From assembly GCF_003574215.1 (NCBI RefSeq), contig NZ_AP018558.1, forward strand, positions 1,026,001-1,090,000: DNA of 64,000 nt, in the 5' to 3' direction. Position numbers and translations under genes: made by a program. This document shows positions 7,880 to 16,351 of the stretch, piece after piece (position 1 is the first letter of the stretch; every line of letters starts with the position of its first letter). This stretch comes from Hydrogenophilus thermoluteolus (GTDB lineage Bacteria > Pseudomonadota > Gammaproteobacteria > Burkholderiales > Rhodocyclaceae). The notes under the pieces are model-generated. The model was not told the origin of the DNA, made no database searches, and saw only the letters and a list, made by a program, of their open reading frames with translations.

Positions 7880-8071
7880 ATGCTTTACCGCTATACCGGC
7901 CCGCTGACGGCCATGACCATGCCCGATGGGCGCGAGATGATCTTAGCCGACGGCCAGACGGTGGACGCGCCAGAGGACAACCCGGTGATCCAGACGCTTG
8001 CGGCGCTTGGGCGCCTGACGCCAGAGCCGCAGCCGAAAGCAAAGACCAAAGACATGCAACCGAAGGAGTAA
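7880..8071 (+). CDS. DUF2635 small protein (Mu gp38-like)
   Basis: 63 residues. The body has the short DUF2635 layout, with a beta-rich start (YRYTGPLTAMTMPDGREM), a DGQTVDAPEDNPVIQTL stretch and a lysine-rich tail. It lies directly before the tail sheath gene, the usual position of this family. Its precise function is unknown. Confidence 0.75.
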   Translation: MLYRYTGPLTAMTMPDGREMILADGQTVDAPEDNPVIQTLAALGRLTPEPQPKAKTKDMQPKE

Positions 8072-8074
8072 GCC

Positions 8075-9310
8075 ATGCCTGCAAACTTCCTGCACGGCGT
8101 CGAGACCATCGAGATCGACCGTGGGCCGCGCCCCATTCGCACCGTGAAGACCGCCGTTGTCGGCCTGGTTGGCACCGCGCCGTCCGGCCCCGTCAACACG
8201 CCCACCATCGTGCTGTCCGCCAAGGATGCCGCGCAGTTTGGCGACATCACCGACCCAAGCAGCGCCGGGCACACCATCCCGCAGGCGCTCGATGCAATCT
8301 TCGACCACGGCGCGGGCACGGTGATCGTGGTCAATGTGTTTGATCCGTCCATCCACACCGTGACGGGCGAGTCGGGCAAGACGCCGATTGCCGCCAGCCA
8401 CATCATCGGCACCGTCACCGCCGGCGGCGCGCGCACCGGCCTGAAGGCGCTCGAGGACACCTATAACCTTTTTGGCTTTAATGCCAAGCTGCTCATCGCG
8501 CCAGGCTATGCGACGCTGACCTCGGTCACCACCGAGCTGATCGCGCTCGCCGGGAAACTCCGCGCGATGGCGATCATCGACGCGCCGGCCGGCATCACCG
8601 TGCAGCAAGCGATAAATGGCCGCGGGCCGTCCGGGGCCATCAACTTCAACACCAGCAGCGAGCGGGCGATCCTGTGCTACCCGCACCTGAAGGTGTATGA
8701 CCCGCGCACCAACGCCGAGCGCCTGGAGCCGATGAGCGCGCGACTGGCTGGGCTGATCTGCGCCACTGATGTGGAACGCGGCTACTGGTGGAGCCCGTCG
8801 AACCAGGAGTTCAAAGGCGTGGTGGGCGCAGAGCGGCCCATCACCGCTCGGGTCAACGACCCGCAAAGCGAGGCCAATCTGCTCAACGAAAACGGCATCG
8901 TCACCGTGTTCAACTCGTTCGGCACCGGCTACCGCGCCTGGGGCAACCGTTCCGCCGCGTGGCCTTCCGTGAGTCACCCGAAGAACTTCATCAACGTGCG
9001 CCGCACCGCAGACGTGCTGCATGAGTCGGTGGAGTACGCGATGCTGCAGTTCATCGACCGGCCGATCAATGACGCGCTGATCGACGACATCAAGGGCTCG
9101 GTCAACGCCTTCATCCGCACACTGATCGGGCGCGGCGCGCTCATCGACGGGGCCTGCACCTACGACCCGGCGAAGAACCCGCCGACGGAGCTCGCGCTTG
9201 GGCATCTGACCTTCGACATCAGCTTCATGCCGCCCACACCGGCCGAGCGCATCAGCTTCGAGAGCTTCATCGACATCAACCTGCTGGCCACGCTGGGCGG
9301 CGGGCAATAA
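8075..9310 (+). CDS. Tail sheath protein (P2 FI/Mu gpL type)
   Basis: 411 residues. The N-terminus (FLHGVETIEIDRGPRPI then KTAVVGLVGTAP) is the classic start of contractile sheath proteins. Later SAAWP-type and RRTADVLHESVEYAMLQF segments belong to the conserved C-terminal domain. It forms the contractile outer tube, so the virion is a myovirus. The closer resemblance to the P2 FI start marks the switch from a Mu-like head to a P2-like tail. Confidence 0.94.
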   Translation: MPANFLHGVETIEIDRGPRPIRTVKTAVVGLVGTAPSGPVNTPTIVLSAKDAAQFGDITDPSSAGHTIPQALDAIFDHGAGTVIVVNVFDPSIHTVTGESGKTPIAASHIIGTVTAGGARTGLKALEDTYNLFGFNAKLLIAPGYATLTSVTTELIALAGKLRAMAIIDAPAGITVQQAINGRGPSGAINFNTSSERAILCYPHLKVYDPRTNAERLEPMSARLAGLICATDVERGYWWSPSNQEFKGVVGAERPITARVNDPQSEANLLNENGIVTVFNSFGTGYRAWGNRSAAWPSVSHPKNFINVRRTADVLHESVEYAMLQFIDRPINDALIDDIKGSVNAFIRTLIGRGALIDGACTYDPAKNPPTELALGHLTFDISFMPPTPAERISFESFIDINLLATLGGGQ

Positions 9311-9320
9311 GGAGTAAGCC

Positions 9321-9842
9321 ATGGCGAAGATCGAAATCCACCGCATCACCAACGCCAACGTCTATTTGGACGGGCAGAGCCTGCTCGGGCGCGCCGAGAG
9401 CGTCGATCTGCCGCAGATCAAGGCCAAGATGGCCGAGCACAAGGCGCTCGGCATGGTCGGCACCATCGAGGCATTCGCGGGCTTCGAGAAGCTCGAAGGC
9501 AAGATCAAGTGGGCGAGCTACTACGCCGACGTGCTGAAAAAAGTCGCCAACCCTTTCAAGGCGGTGCAGTTGCAGGTGCGCGGCTCGATGCCGATCATCG
9601 TCGGCGGCTCGGTCAACCGCGAAGCGCCGATCGTGGCGATGCTGACCGTTGTGTTCAAGAGCCTGCCCGGCGGCGCGTTCCAGCAGCATGAGAACGTGGA
9701 GCTGGAGACGGACTTCACCGCCTATTACATGAAGCTCACTGTGGACGGCCAGGATGTGGCCGAGATCGACGTGCTGGAAAACATCTACAAGGCTGGCGGT
9801 GTCGATCTGCTGGCGCAGTACCGCAGCAACATCGGAGGCTGA
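9321..9842 (+). CDS. Major tail tube protein (P2 FII type)
   Basis: 173 residues directly after the sheath gene, with GGAGT ribosome-binding purines at 9311. The start ITNANVYLDGQSLLGRAESV and the repeated beta strands up to DVLENIYKAGGVDLLAQYR match the P2 FII tube family. It forms the inner conduit surrounded by the sheath. Confidence 0.92.
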   Translation: MAKIEIHRITNANVYLDGQSLLGRAESVDLPQIKAKMAEHKALGMVGTIEAFAGFEKLEGKIKWASYYADVLKKVANPFKAVQLQVRGSMPIIVGGSVNREAPIVAMLTVVFKSLPGGAFQQHENVELETDFTAYYMKLTVDGQDVAEIDVLENIYKAGGVDLLAQYRSNIGG

Positions 9843-9845
9843 TGA

Positions 9846-10094
9846 ATGGACATCACGCTCAAGCACCCGGTAAAGCTGGCCACCGGCCAGACCATAGGCA
9901 AGGTCACGCTGCGCCGCCCCAAGGTGAAAGACCTCAAGGCCGCGCAGCGCGTCTCGGACAAGGCCGAGGAGCAGGAACTGGCGCTGATCGCCCTGCTCGC
10001 GGGGCTGACGCCCGAGGACATCGAGGAGCTGGATCTCGCCGATTACAAGGCGATCGCCGAGTCCTTTCGCGCCATGCTGGATACCCAAGGCTGA
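9846..10094 (+). CDS. Tail assembly chaperone E (short form)
   Basis: 82 residues with the layout of phage tail assembly chaperones. A beta-rich opening (DITLKHPVKLATGQTIGKVTLRRPKVKDLK) is followed by an acidic helix with GLTPEDIEELDLADYKAIAE. It sits between the tube and the tape measure, where P2 E and its Mu counterpart lie. Such genes normally end in a programmed frameshift giving an extended form, and the matching extension is visible in another frame just downstream. Confidence 0.85.
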   Translation: MDITLKHPVKLATGQTIGKVTLRRPKVKDLKAAQRVSDKAEEQELALIALLAGLTPEDIEELDLADYKAIAESFRAMLDTQG

Positions 10095-10233
10095 GCTGTG
10101 GGAGGCGGCGGCGCTGCTGGCGCGGTGGTTTCGGTTTCCGCCATCGGAGATTGACGGGCTGGAGGTGGAGGAGCTGCTCGCCTGGGTGAGAGCGGCGCAG
10201 CGGCAGATCAGGGACGAAGGGCGCGCCGGATGA
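10093..10233 (+). CDS. GpE-type extension reached by ribosomal frameshift from gene E (E' form)
   Basis: Frame +1 relative to E (equivalently -2) encodes ELWEAAALLARWFRFPPSE and then a helix with EELLAWVRAAQRQIRDEG. The F-PPSEIDGL-ELL-W pattern is that of P2 GpE. No ATG, GTG or TTG lies upstream in this frame back to its stop at 9985-9987, so it must be entered by frameshifting somewhere between 9988 and the E stop at 10094. Fusion forms of E bind the tape measure during tail assembly. The exact slip site is not obvious. Confidence 0.7.
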   Translation, partial: ELWEAAALLARWFRFPPSEIDGLEVEELLAWVRAAQRQIRDEGRAG

Positions 10234-10375
10234 GTTCGATGCCCACCGCCAGCGCGGGCGCGAGCAGCAGGACGGCGGCGCCGACGATGGGCGCGGCCCA
10301 CCACGGCGCGGCCATGGCGACGGCGGCGGCGATGACGAGCGCAGCGATGACGGCGGCGGTATCCATGTAGGTCAT
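10208..10375 (-). CDS. Possible 55-residue two-helix membrane protein on the opposite strand
   Basis: The only sizeable gap in the tail operon (10234-10376) is covered on the minus strand by a 55-codon frame. It encodes a short polar start, two hydrophobic segments (AAVIAALVIAAAVAMAA and APIVGAAVLLLAPALAVGI) separated by PWW, and a basic tail ELIRRALRP following the positive-inside rule. It overlaps the end of the GpE extension. No strong ribosome-binding site is visible. It may be a host-expressed moron or a chance Ala-rich shadow frame. Confidence 0.35.
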   Translation of the reverse strand: MTYMDTAAVIAALVIAAAVAMAAPWWAAPIVGAAVLLLAPALAVGIELIRRALRP

Positions 10376-10376
10376 T

Positions 10377-13300
10377 ATGGCACAAGAATTCTTCCTTGGC
10401 ATCAAGCTCGGCGTGACCGGCGCGTCAGCCATCGGCGCGGCGCTTGGCTCCGTGCAGTCGTCGCTCAAGGGGCTGGGCGATGCGGCGCGTCGCCTGCAAT
10501 CCGAGCAGGATCGGCTGGGCGAGGCCATCCGTCGCCACATGGGCACGCTCGCGCCGCAGACGCTGGCCGCGCTCAATCGCGACTACGAGCGGCTTGGGCG
10601 CACCATCGAGGCCGTCACCAGGCGGCAGGAGGCGCTCTCCCGCGCCATGCAGCGCCGCGCCGATCTGGCCGCCGAACGGCAGCGCATCGGCGGCGAGATC
10701 ATGGGCGCCTACGCCACGACGCTGGCCGTGGGCGCGCCGGTCATGGGCGCGGTGCGCGAGGCGGCAGGCTTTGGCGATGCGGTCAAGGACATCGCCATCG
10801 TCGGCGAATTGACGCGCGACGAGGAGCGCAAGCTCGGCGCGAGCCTGCGCGCGGTGGCGCGCGAGGTGAACCAGACCGCCGCCGACATGGCGCGCGGCGT
10901 GGGGATGCTCATCGCCAACGGCATGGAGGCGAAGAAAGCCGCCGAGCAGGCGGCGCTGCTGGGGCGCTTCACCACCGCCACGCGCGCGAGCTTCGACGAC
11001 GCGGCGAAGATGATGGTGAGCTTCGATCTGCTTGGCGTCTCGGCCAAGGACATGGAACTGGCCTTCAGCCAGGCGGCCAAGGCGGGCAAGCTCGGCAGCT
11101 TCGAAGTGCGCGACATGGCCAAGTGGTTCCCGCAGCTCGGCGGCTACCTCAAGGCCATCGGCGTCACCGGAAACGAAGCCGTGGTCAACATGGCGAGCCG
11201 CCTGCAAATCGCCATGAAGACGGCGGGCTCTACCGACGAGGCGGCCAACAACTTCCGCAACTTCCTCGCCAAGCTCACCAGCCCGGATACGGCCAAGGAC
11301 TTCGAGAAGCTCGGCATCGACCTGCAAGGATCGATGCTGCGCATGGCGCGCCAGGGGCTGGACCCCATCGAGGGCGCGGTCAGCGTCATCATGGGGCAGA
11401 TGGCCAAGACCTCGCCTAAGGTGGCGGCGGAGCTTCAGGCGCTCTCGAAGGAGATTGCGGCGATCCAAGATCCGGCCGAGCGCGCCGCAGAGCTCGAACG
11501 CCGCCGCGCGATGATCGAGGCGCTGGGGGCGAGCGCGGGCCTTGGACAAATGTTCCAGGACATGCAGGCGGTGGGCTATTTGCTCGCCGAAATCCAGAAC
11601 CGCGACGAGCTCCAGCGCATCCGCGCGGAGACCGCCAGCGGCCGCAACGCCGATGGGCAAATGAGCCTGGACGCGGATTTTGCCAAGCGCATGGAGTCGC
11701 CACTGGAGCAATTCAAGCGGCTCAAGATCGAGGTACAGGAACTGGGCATGAGCGTGGGCGAAGCGCTCTTGCCCGCGCTGCTCGACATCGTGCAGGCCAT
11801 CCGTCCTGTGGTGACCGGCTTTGCTGCCTGGGCACGGGAGAACCCGGCCCTCATCAAGGGCGCGGTGGGCTTCGCGCTCGGGCTGGCGACTGTCAAGGCG
11901 GGCGTGTTGTCGCTCGGCTGGCTCATCAACTTCTTCGTCAAGTCCCCGGCGGCCACGCTCATGACCGCGTGGCATTCCATTGGCGCGCGCATCCTCATCG
12001 CCCGCGCGGCCATGGCCGCTGGCGGCACCGGCTTGCAGGCCATCGCGGCGGCGGCTGGCCTGTCGGGCGGCGCGGTTGCGCGGCTTGGTGCGCTGCTTGT
12101 CTGGTTCAGGGGCGCTGCAACCGCTGCGCTCATGGCGGTTGGCCGCGCGGTGCTGTGGCTGGGCCGCGCGGTGCTGCTCAATCCCATCGGCCTGGTGTTG
12201 ACCGCCATCGCGGGCGCGGCCTACCTGGTGTGGCGCAACTGGGATCGCATCGGCCCGGCCCTGGGCAAGGCGTGGGCAGCGCTCAAGGCTGGCGCTGCGG
12301 CGGCGCTCGATGGGCTCAAGGCGCTGCCAGGCCGCCTGCTCAGCATCGGCCAGCAGCTCGTTCAGGGGCTGATCGACGGCATCAAGGCCAAGCTCGGCGC
12401 GGCGGGCGAGGCCATCAAGGGGCTTGGGCAGTCGGTGGTGTCGGGCCTCAAGAACCTGCTGGGCATCCGCTCGCCGTCGCGCGTGTTTGCCGAGCTCGGC
12501 GGCTTCGTCGGCGATGGCTTCGCGCAGGGCATGGGCGCAAGCATGGGCGCTGTGCACAAGGCGGCGATGGGGCTATCGGCTGCAGCGATGATCGCCACGC
12601 CAGCGGTGCAGGCGCGTCAACCGTCGGTGTTGCCGCAGGTGATGCCCATCGTGCGGCAGACGGTCGATCCGATGGTGCAGCCCGTCGCGCTGCCGCAGAT
12701 CGCCGACGCCCCGCGCGCCATTCGCCAGACGGTCGAGCCCGTCGCGCTGCCGCAGATCGCCGACGCCACGCGCACCATTCGCCAGACGGTCGAGCCCGTC
12801 GCGCTGCCGCAGATCGCCGACGCCACGCGCACCATTCGCCAGACGGTCGAGCCCGTCGCGCTGCCGCAGATCGCCGACGCCACGCGCACCATTCGCCAGA
12901 CGGTCGAGCCCGTCGCGCTGCCGCAGATCGCCGACGCCACGCGCACCATTCGCCAGACGGTCGAGCCCGTCGCGCTGCCGCAGATCGCCGACGCCACGCG
13001 CACCATTCGCCAGACGGTCGAGCCCGTCGCGCTGCCGCAGATCGCCGACGCCACGCGCACCATTCGCCAGACGGTCGAGCCCGTCGCGCTGCCGCAGATC
13101 GCCGACGCCACGCGCACCATTCGCCAGACGGTCGAGCCCGTCGCGCTGCCGCAGATCGCCGACGCCACGCGCACCATTCGCCAGACGGTCGAGCCCGTCG
13201 CGCTGCCGCAGATCGCCGACGTCAGCGACGCCGTGCAGACCATCCGGCAGGCCACGGCGCAGGCCGCGCCCGCATTCGGCGCGACAAAACCCGGCGCTGG

Positions 13301-13472
13301 CGGCACGGCAGGCGGCATGACCATCACCTTCGCGCCGGTGATCCACGTCGCCGCAGGCGCGCAGGCAGGCGAGGTGCGCGAGGCGGCGCAGCAGGCGGTA
13401 CAGCTGAGCTTTGCCGAGTTCGAACGGCTGATGCGCCGCTACGAGGCTGAACGCAAGAGGATCGCGCCATGA
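10377..13472 (+). CDS. Tail tape measure protein with internal 19-residue repeat array
   Basis: 1031 residues, the largest tail gene, in the tape-measure position after the chaperones. The N-terminal coiled-coil region (residues ~20-110) is followed by the conserved phage tail tape measure core (AREVNQTAADMARGVGMLIANG). Hydrophobic segments lie around residues 500-625, and LLGIRSPSRVFAELG, a conserved tape-measure motif, lies near residue 700. Residues ~769-948 are ten copies of a 19-residue unit. The C-terminus returns to a helix ending in FERLMRRYEAERKR. Length of this protein sets tail length, so the repeat array could matter mechanically. Confidence 0.92.
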   Translation: MAQEFFLGIKLGVTGASAIGAALGSVQSSLKGLGDAARRLQSEQDRLGEAIRRHMGTLAPQTLAALNRDYERLGRTIEAVTRRQEALSRAMQRRADLAAERQRIGGEIMGAYATTLAVGAPVMGAVREAAGFGDAVKDIAIVGELTRDEERKLGASLRAVAREVNQTAADMARGVGMLIANGMEAKKAAEQAALLGRFTTATRASFDDAAKMMVSFDLLGVSAKDMELAFSQAAKAGKLGSFEVRDMAKWFPQLGGYLKAIGVTGNEAVVNMASRLQIAMKTAGSTDEAANNFRNFLAKLTSPDTAKDFEKLGIDLQGSMLRMARQGLDPIEGAVSVIMGQMAKTSPKVAAELQALSKEIAAIQDPAERAAELERRRAMIEALGASAGLGQMFQDMQAVGYLLAEIQNRDELQRIRAETASGRNADGQMSLDADFAKRMESPLEQFKRLKIEVQELGMSVGEALLPALLDIVQAIRPVVTGFAAWARENPALIKGAVGFALGLATVKAGVLSLGWLINFFVKSPAATLMTAWHSIGARILIARAAMAAGGTGLQAIAAAAGLSGGAVARLGALLVWFRGAATAALMAVGRAVLWLGRAVLLNPIGLVLTAIAGAAYLVWRNWDRIGPALGKAWAALKAGAAAALDGLKALPGRLLSIGQQLVQGLIDGIKAKLGAAGEAIKGLGQSVVSGLKNLLGIRSPSRVFAELGGFVGDGFAQGMGASMGAVHKAAMGLSAAAMIATPAVQARQPSVLPQVMPIVRQTVDPMVQPVALPQIADAPRAIRQTVEPVALPQIADATRTIRQTVEPVALPQIADATRTIRQTVEPVALPQIADATRTIRQTVEPVALPQIADATRTIRQTVEPVALPQIADATRTIRQTVEPVALPQIADATRTIRQTVEPVALPQIADATRTIRQTVEPVALPQIADATRTIRQTVEPVALPQIADVSDAVQTIRQATAQAAPAFGATKPGAGGTAGGMTITFAPVIHVAAGAQAGEVREAAQQAVQLSFAEFERLMRRYEAERKRIAP
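12681..13221 (+). repeat. 57-bp in-frame tandem repeat array in the tape measure gene
   Basis: Units begin at 12681, 12738, 12795, 12852, 12909, 12966, 13023, 13080, 13137 and 13194. The eight units from 12738 to 13193 are identical at the nucleotide level. The first has two base changes and the last keeps only its first 28 bases. Each unit encodes PVALPQIADATRTIRQTVE. Nucleotide identity, not only protein identity, indicates recent expansion by slippage or unequal recombination. The exact copy number could be an assembly estimate. Confidence 0.97.
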
Positions 13473-14404
13473 GTCTGTACGCGGTGCTCGACGACATCGA
13501 GCTGGAGATCATCACCTGGCTCGACGGTCTGGAGATGCGCTACGGCGCGTCCTATGCCGAGCAAGGGCTCATTGGCCGCAAGAGCATCATTCAGCACACA
13601 GGCTACGCGCCGGATGAGGTGACGATCGACGCGCTGCTGCATGCCTCGTGGTGTAACCCAGCGGATGAGGTGGCGCGGCTGCGCGACGCTATGAACGAGG
13701 CCAGGCCGCTCGCCTTCGTGCTCGGCACCGGCGAATACCGTGGCGTGTTCGTGATCGAGTCGCTCGAAGTCACCACGCGCCAAACCGACGGCTATGGCGC
13801 AGTGCTGGCGTTCGAGTGCCGCATCCGGCTCAAAGAGTACATCGGCGACCCGGCCGAGCCGCTGCCGCCAGGAGTGATCCGCGAGGGTTTCCGAATCCCC
13901 ATTGCCGCCGAAGGCGCGGCCGACTGGACGGTGGCGGATATGGCCCTGCGCTGGCCGGAGGATGGCGGCGGCTCGCCGCTGGCGTCGGTGGCACGCACGG
14001 TTTCTAGCGCAGTGTCGGCGATTGGCCAGGTCACGCAGGCAGCAGCAGGCGTGGCCATGCTTGCGCGCATCGCAGGATCAGACACAGCATCCGCCATGCT
14101 GATGCTGCCTGGCGTTTCGTCCAGCGTGAACGCAGCGGCATCCGCCCTGCCCATTGCCGGTATGGATGCGCTGGCCGATGTGGCGTCCCTTGCTGCCGAC
14201 GCAGTGCAGGCGGCATCGGCGATGCGCTCGGCGCAAAGCCTGCTTGCTGGCGCATCTGGCGCGCTGGGCGGCGGGCTGGCGGGCGTGTCCTCGGCGCTGT
14301 GGAGCGTCAACGCCGCCGTCTCGACGCTCGATGCCGCGCGCGGCGCGGTGGCGCGCATCGGGCGCTCGGTTGCGCTCAAGGAGGTCAATATATGGCCCAC
14401 TTGA
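13469..14404 (+). CDS. Tail protein U (P2 gpU type) with Ala-rich C-terminal extension
   Basis: The first ~125 residues follow the P2 gpU pattern (YAVLDDIELEIITWLDG, then YAEQ, VTIDALLHASWCNPADEVARL and GEYRGVFVIESLEVTTRQTD). In P2 this protein caps the distal tail tube. The remaining ~180 residues are Ala/Ser-rich, with long helical stretches typical of membrane-active or coiled regions in longer family members. It overlaps the tape measure stop by 4 bp (ATGA). Confidence 0.82.
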   Translation: MSLYAVLDDIELEIITWLDGLEMRYGASYAEQGLIGRKSIIQHTGYAPDEVTIDALLHASWCNPADEVARLRDAMNEARPLAFVLGTGEYRGVFVIESLEVTTRQTDGYGAVLAFECRIRLKEYIGDPAEPLPPGVIREGFRIPIAAEGAADWTVADMALRWPEDGGGSPLASVARTVSSAVSAIGQVTQAAAGVAMLARIAGSDTASAMLMLPGVSSSVNAAASALPIAGMDALADVASLAADAVQAASAMRSAQSLLAGASGALGGGLAGVSSALWSVNAAVSTLDAARGAVARIGRSVALKEVNIWPT

Positions 14405-14607
14405 TCCACTATACCGCAGACGGCGATCGCTGGGACTTGATCGCCTGGCGCTACTACCGCGACGTGCGGCAGGTGCCGATGCTGATCGCCGCCAATCCGC
14501 ACGCCCCGAACGCACCGGTGCTGCCCTCTGGCCTGCGCCTGCGCGTGCCGCTCATCCCACGCGCCACGCAAACCCAGGCGCTGCCGCCGTGGAGGCGCGA
14601 TGCCTGA
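14392..14607 (+). CDS. Tail protein X (LysM-like)
   Basis: 71 residues. The sequence follows the P2 gpX/LysM pattern: HYTADGDRWDLIAWRYY, then MLIAANPHAPNAPVLPSG and LRVPLIP. In contractile tails it links the baseplate hub. ATG 14392 has an AAGGAGG site at 14378-14384. The gene overlaps the end of U and the start of D, so translation is coupled. Confidence 0.88.
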   Translation: MAHLIHYTADGDRWDLIAWRYYRDVRQVPMLIAANPHAPNAPVLPSGLRLRVPLIPRATQTQALPPWRRDA

Positions 14608-15634
14608 CGCCCGCGTTCGCGCCATCGCGCCGGTGGTGGAGGTGACCTACAACGGGCGCGACATCACCACAGACCTGACGCCGTACCTCACACGATTCGT
14701 GTTCATTGACCGCATGACTGGCGAAGCCGATACGCTCGACCTGGAGCTCGGCGAGGTCAAGGCCGATGCCACCCGGTGGCTCGCCGAATGGTATCCGGAT
14801 AAGGGCATGGAACTTTCCGCCCGCTTTGGCTGGTCGCACCAGGAGCTCGTGCCCGCCGGGGCGTTCGACGTGGACGAGATCGAGATCGAGAGCCCGCCGA
14901 TGGCCATCCGCATCCGCGCCCAGTCGGCAGGGGTCTCCCGCGCGGTGCGCAGCCGCATTGGGCGTAAGTATGAAAACACCACGCTCAAGGGCATTCTCGC
15001 GGACGTGGCGCAGCGCCTCGGGGCTAAGCTCTCCGGCAAGATCGAGCCTGACCCGGCCATCGAGCGCGCCACGCAATACGGCGAGACGGCCTGGCAGTTC
15101 GCTGTGCGCATCGCGCGCGAGTACGGCTACACGGTCAAGCTCACCAACAACAACCAGACGCTGGCGGTCTCCCGTCTGGCCGACGACCAGCCGCCGGTGC
15201 GCGTGCTGCGTCCATCCGACATGACGCGCTTTTCCTTCCGCGACCAGATTGCCGATGTGCCGGCGCGCGCCACCGTGCGCCGTCATGACGAAAAGACCGG
15301 CGAGCTGATCGTCTATGGGCTCGACGCCAAAGGTCAGGCCGTGCCGGTGGACAAAGTGTCGGTGGACGAGCGCGTCAAGGTCACCCGCGCCGCCAACGCG
15401 CAGGACGCCGAAGCCCGCGCCCGCGCCGAGATGGAGCGGCACGCGTTGGACAAGACCAGCCTCGATGTCGAGCTGCCGGGCGATCCGCTGCTGGCGGCGG
15501 GGCTTGCGGTGGACGTGACCGGCTGGGGCCGGGTCGATGGCCGCTACGTGATCGTGGTGGCCGAGCACGTCATCGAGCGCGGCTCGGGCTACACCACCCG
15601 GCTGCAACTCAAGAGGATTGCTGATGCTGCCTGA
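14600..15634 (+). CDS. Baseplate hub protein D (P2 gpD, late control protein family)
   Basis: 344 residues of the phage protein D family, which forms the baseplate hub under the spike. Recognised by the beta-rich N-terminal domain with YNGRDITTDL, and the central SRIGRKYENTTLKGILADVAQ block preceding ETAWQFAVRIAREYGY. The C-terminal segment has GRYVIVVAEHVIERGSGYTT. Overlaps with both X and V show tight coupling. Confidence 0.9.
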   Translation: MPDARVRAIAPVVEVTYNGRDITTDLTPYLTRFVFIDRMTGEADTLDLELGEVKADATRWLAEWYPDKGMELSARFGWSHQELVPAGAFDVDEIEIESPPMAIRIRAQSAGVSRAVRSRIGRKYENTTLKGILADVAQRLGAKLSGKIEPDPAIERATQYGETAWQFAVRIAREYGYTVKLTNNNQTLAVSRLADDQPPVRVLRPSDMTRFSFRDQIADVPARATVRRHDEKTGELIVYGLDAKGQAVPVDKVSVDERVKVTRAANAQDAEARARAEMERHALDKTSLDVELPGDPLLAAGLAVDVTGWGRVDGRYVIVVAEHVIERGSGYTTRLQLKRIADAA

Positions 15635-16052
15635 AACCTTCGCCGAATCGGCGGTGACGCTCAAGTTCGGCTTCGTGACCGCGCTGGACGAGGCGCTGGG
15701 GCGGGTGCGCTGCCGCGTGCCGGATCTGGACGACCTGGAAACCTGGTGGCTGCCGGTGCTGCGCCCCAAAACCCACCGCGATCGCCACTGGAGCCTGCCC
15801 GACGTGGGCGAGCACGTTGCGCTGCTGCTCGATGCGCGCGGCGAGGTGGGGGTGGTGCTGGGGGCGATCTTTAGCCAGCGCGACACGCCGCCCGTGCAGA
15901 ACGTGGACAGGCACCATGTCCGCTTTGACGACGCCACATGGATCGAGTACGACCGTGCCGCGCACAGGCTCACCGTCTCGTGCCGGGGGGACATCGAGAT
16001 CCTATCCGACACCCACATCACCCTGCGCGCACCCAGAATCGACCTGAACTAG
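15624..16052 (+). CDS. Baseplate spike protein V (P2 gpV/Mu gp45 type)
   Basis: 142 residues from ATG 15624, which has AAGAGG at 15611-15616. An upstream TTG at 15618 is less likely. The OB-fold segment with VTALDEALGRVRCRVPDLDDL, then PDVGEHVALLLDARGEVGVVLGAI, is the standard gpV pattern. The end (DIEILSDTHITLRAPRIDLN) is the start of the triple beta-helix spike, which is short here. It is the membrane-piercing device, with a PAAR tip encoded next. Confidence 0.9.
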   Translation: MLPETFAESAVTLKFGFVTALDEALGRVRCRVPDLDDLETWWLPVLRPKTHRDRHWSLPDVGEHVALLLDARGEVGVVLGAIFSQRDTPPVQNVDRHHVRFDDATWIEYDRAAHRLTVSCRGDIEILSDTHITLRAPRIDLN

Positions 16053-16060
16053 GAGAAAAA

Positions 16061-16351
16061 ATGCCAGCAGCTGTCCGGCTTGGCGACGTGTGCTCTGGTC
16101 ACGGCTGTTTCCCCAGCCGGGCCAACAGCGCAGCAAGCCAAAACGTGTTCGTCAATGGTCTTGGTTGGCATCGCGTCGGTGATAGTTGGCAACCGCACGG
16201 GTGCCCGGTCTGCGCCCCGCACGGGGGCATGCTTGCCGCGGGAAGCTCAACTGTATTCGTCAATGGATTTGCCGCCGGGCGCGTTGGCGACCCTGTGAGC
16301 TGCGGTTCGGTATGCGCAACCGGCAGCACGAACGTGTTCGCTGACGACTGA
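16061..16351 (+). CDS. PAAR-domain spike tip protein
   Basis: 96 residues: PAAVRLGDVCSGHGCFP, two repeats of the NVFVNG/TVFVNG type followed by R-VGD, and cysteine/histidine pairs (HGCPVCAPHG, SCGSVCATGS) expected to hold a metal at the sharpened tip. ATG 16061 follows an AGGAG site at 16051-16055. Placement right after the V spike gene fits a tip that caps the spike. Confidence 0.88.
   Translation: MPAAVRLGDVCSGHGCFPSRANSAASQNVFVNGLGWHRVGDSWQPHGCPVCAPHGGMLAAGSSTVFVNGFAAGRVGDPVSCGSVCATGSTNVFADD

Noticed and set aside
10425..12557. 710-codon ORF antisense to the tape measure gene
   Set aside because: Shadow frame of a GC-rich gene with an Arg/His/Ala-rich product and no start context. The tape measure on the plus strand is well supported.
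12681..13221. Tandem repeats considered as a CRISPR array
   Set aside because: There are no variable spacers: units abut directly, are 57 bp long and stay in frame within a structural gene.
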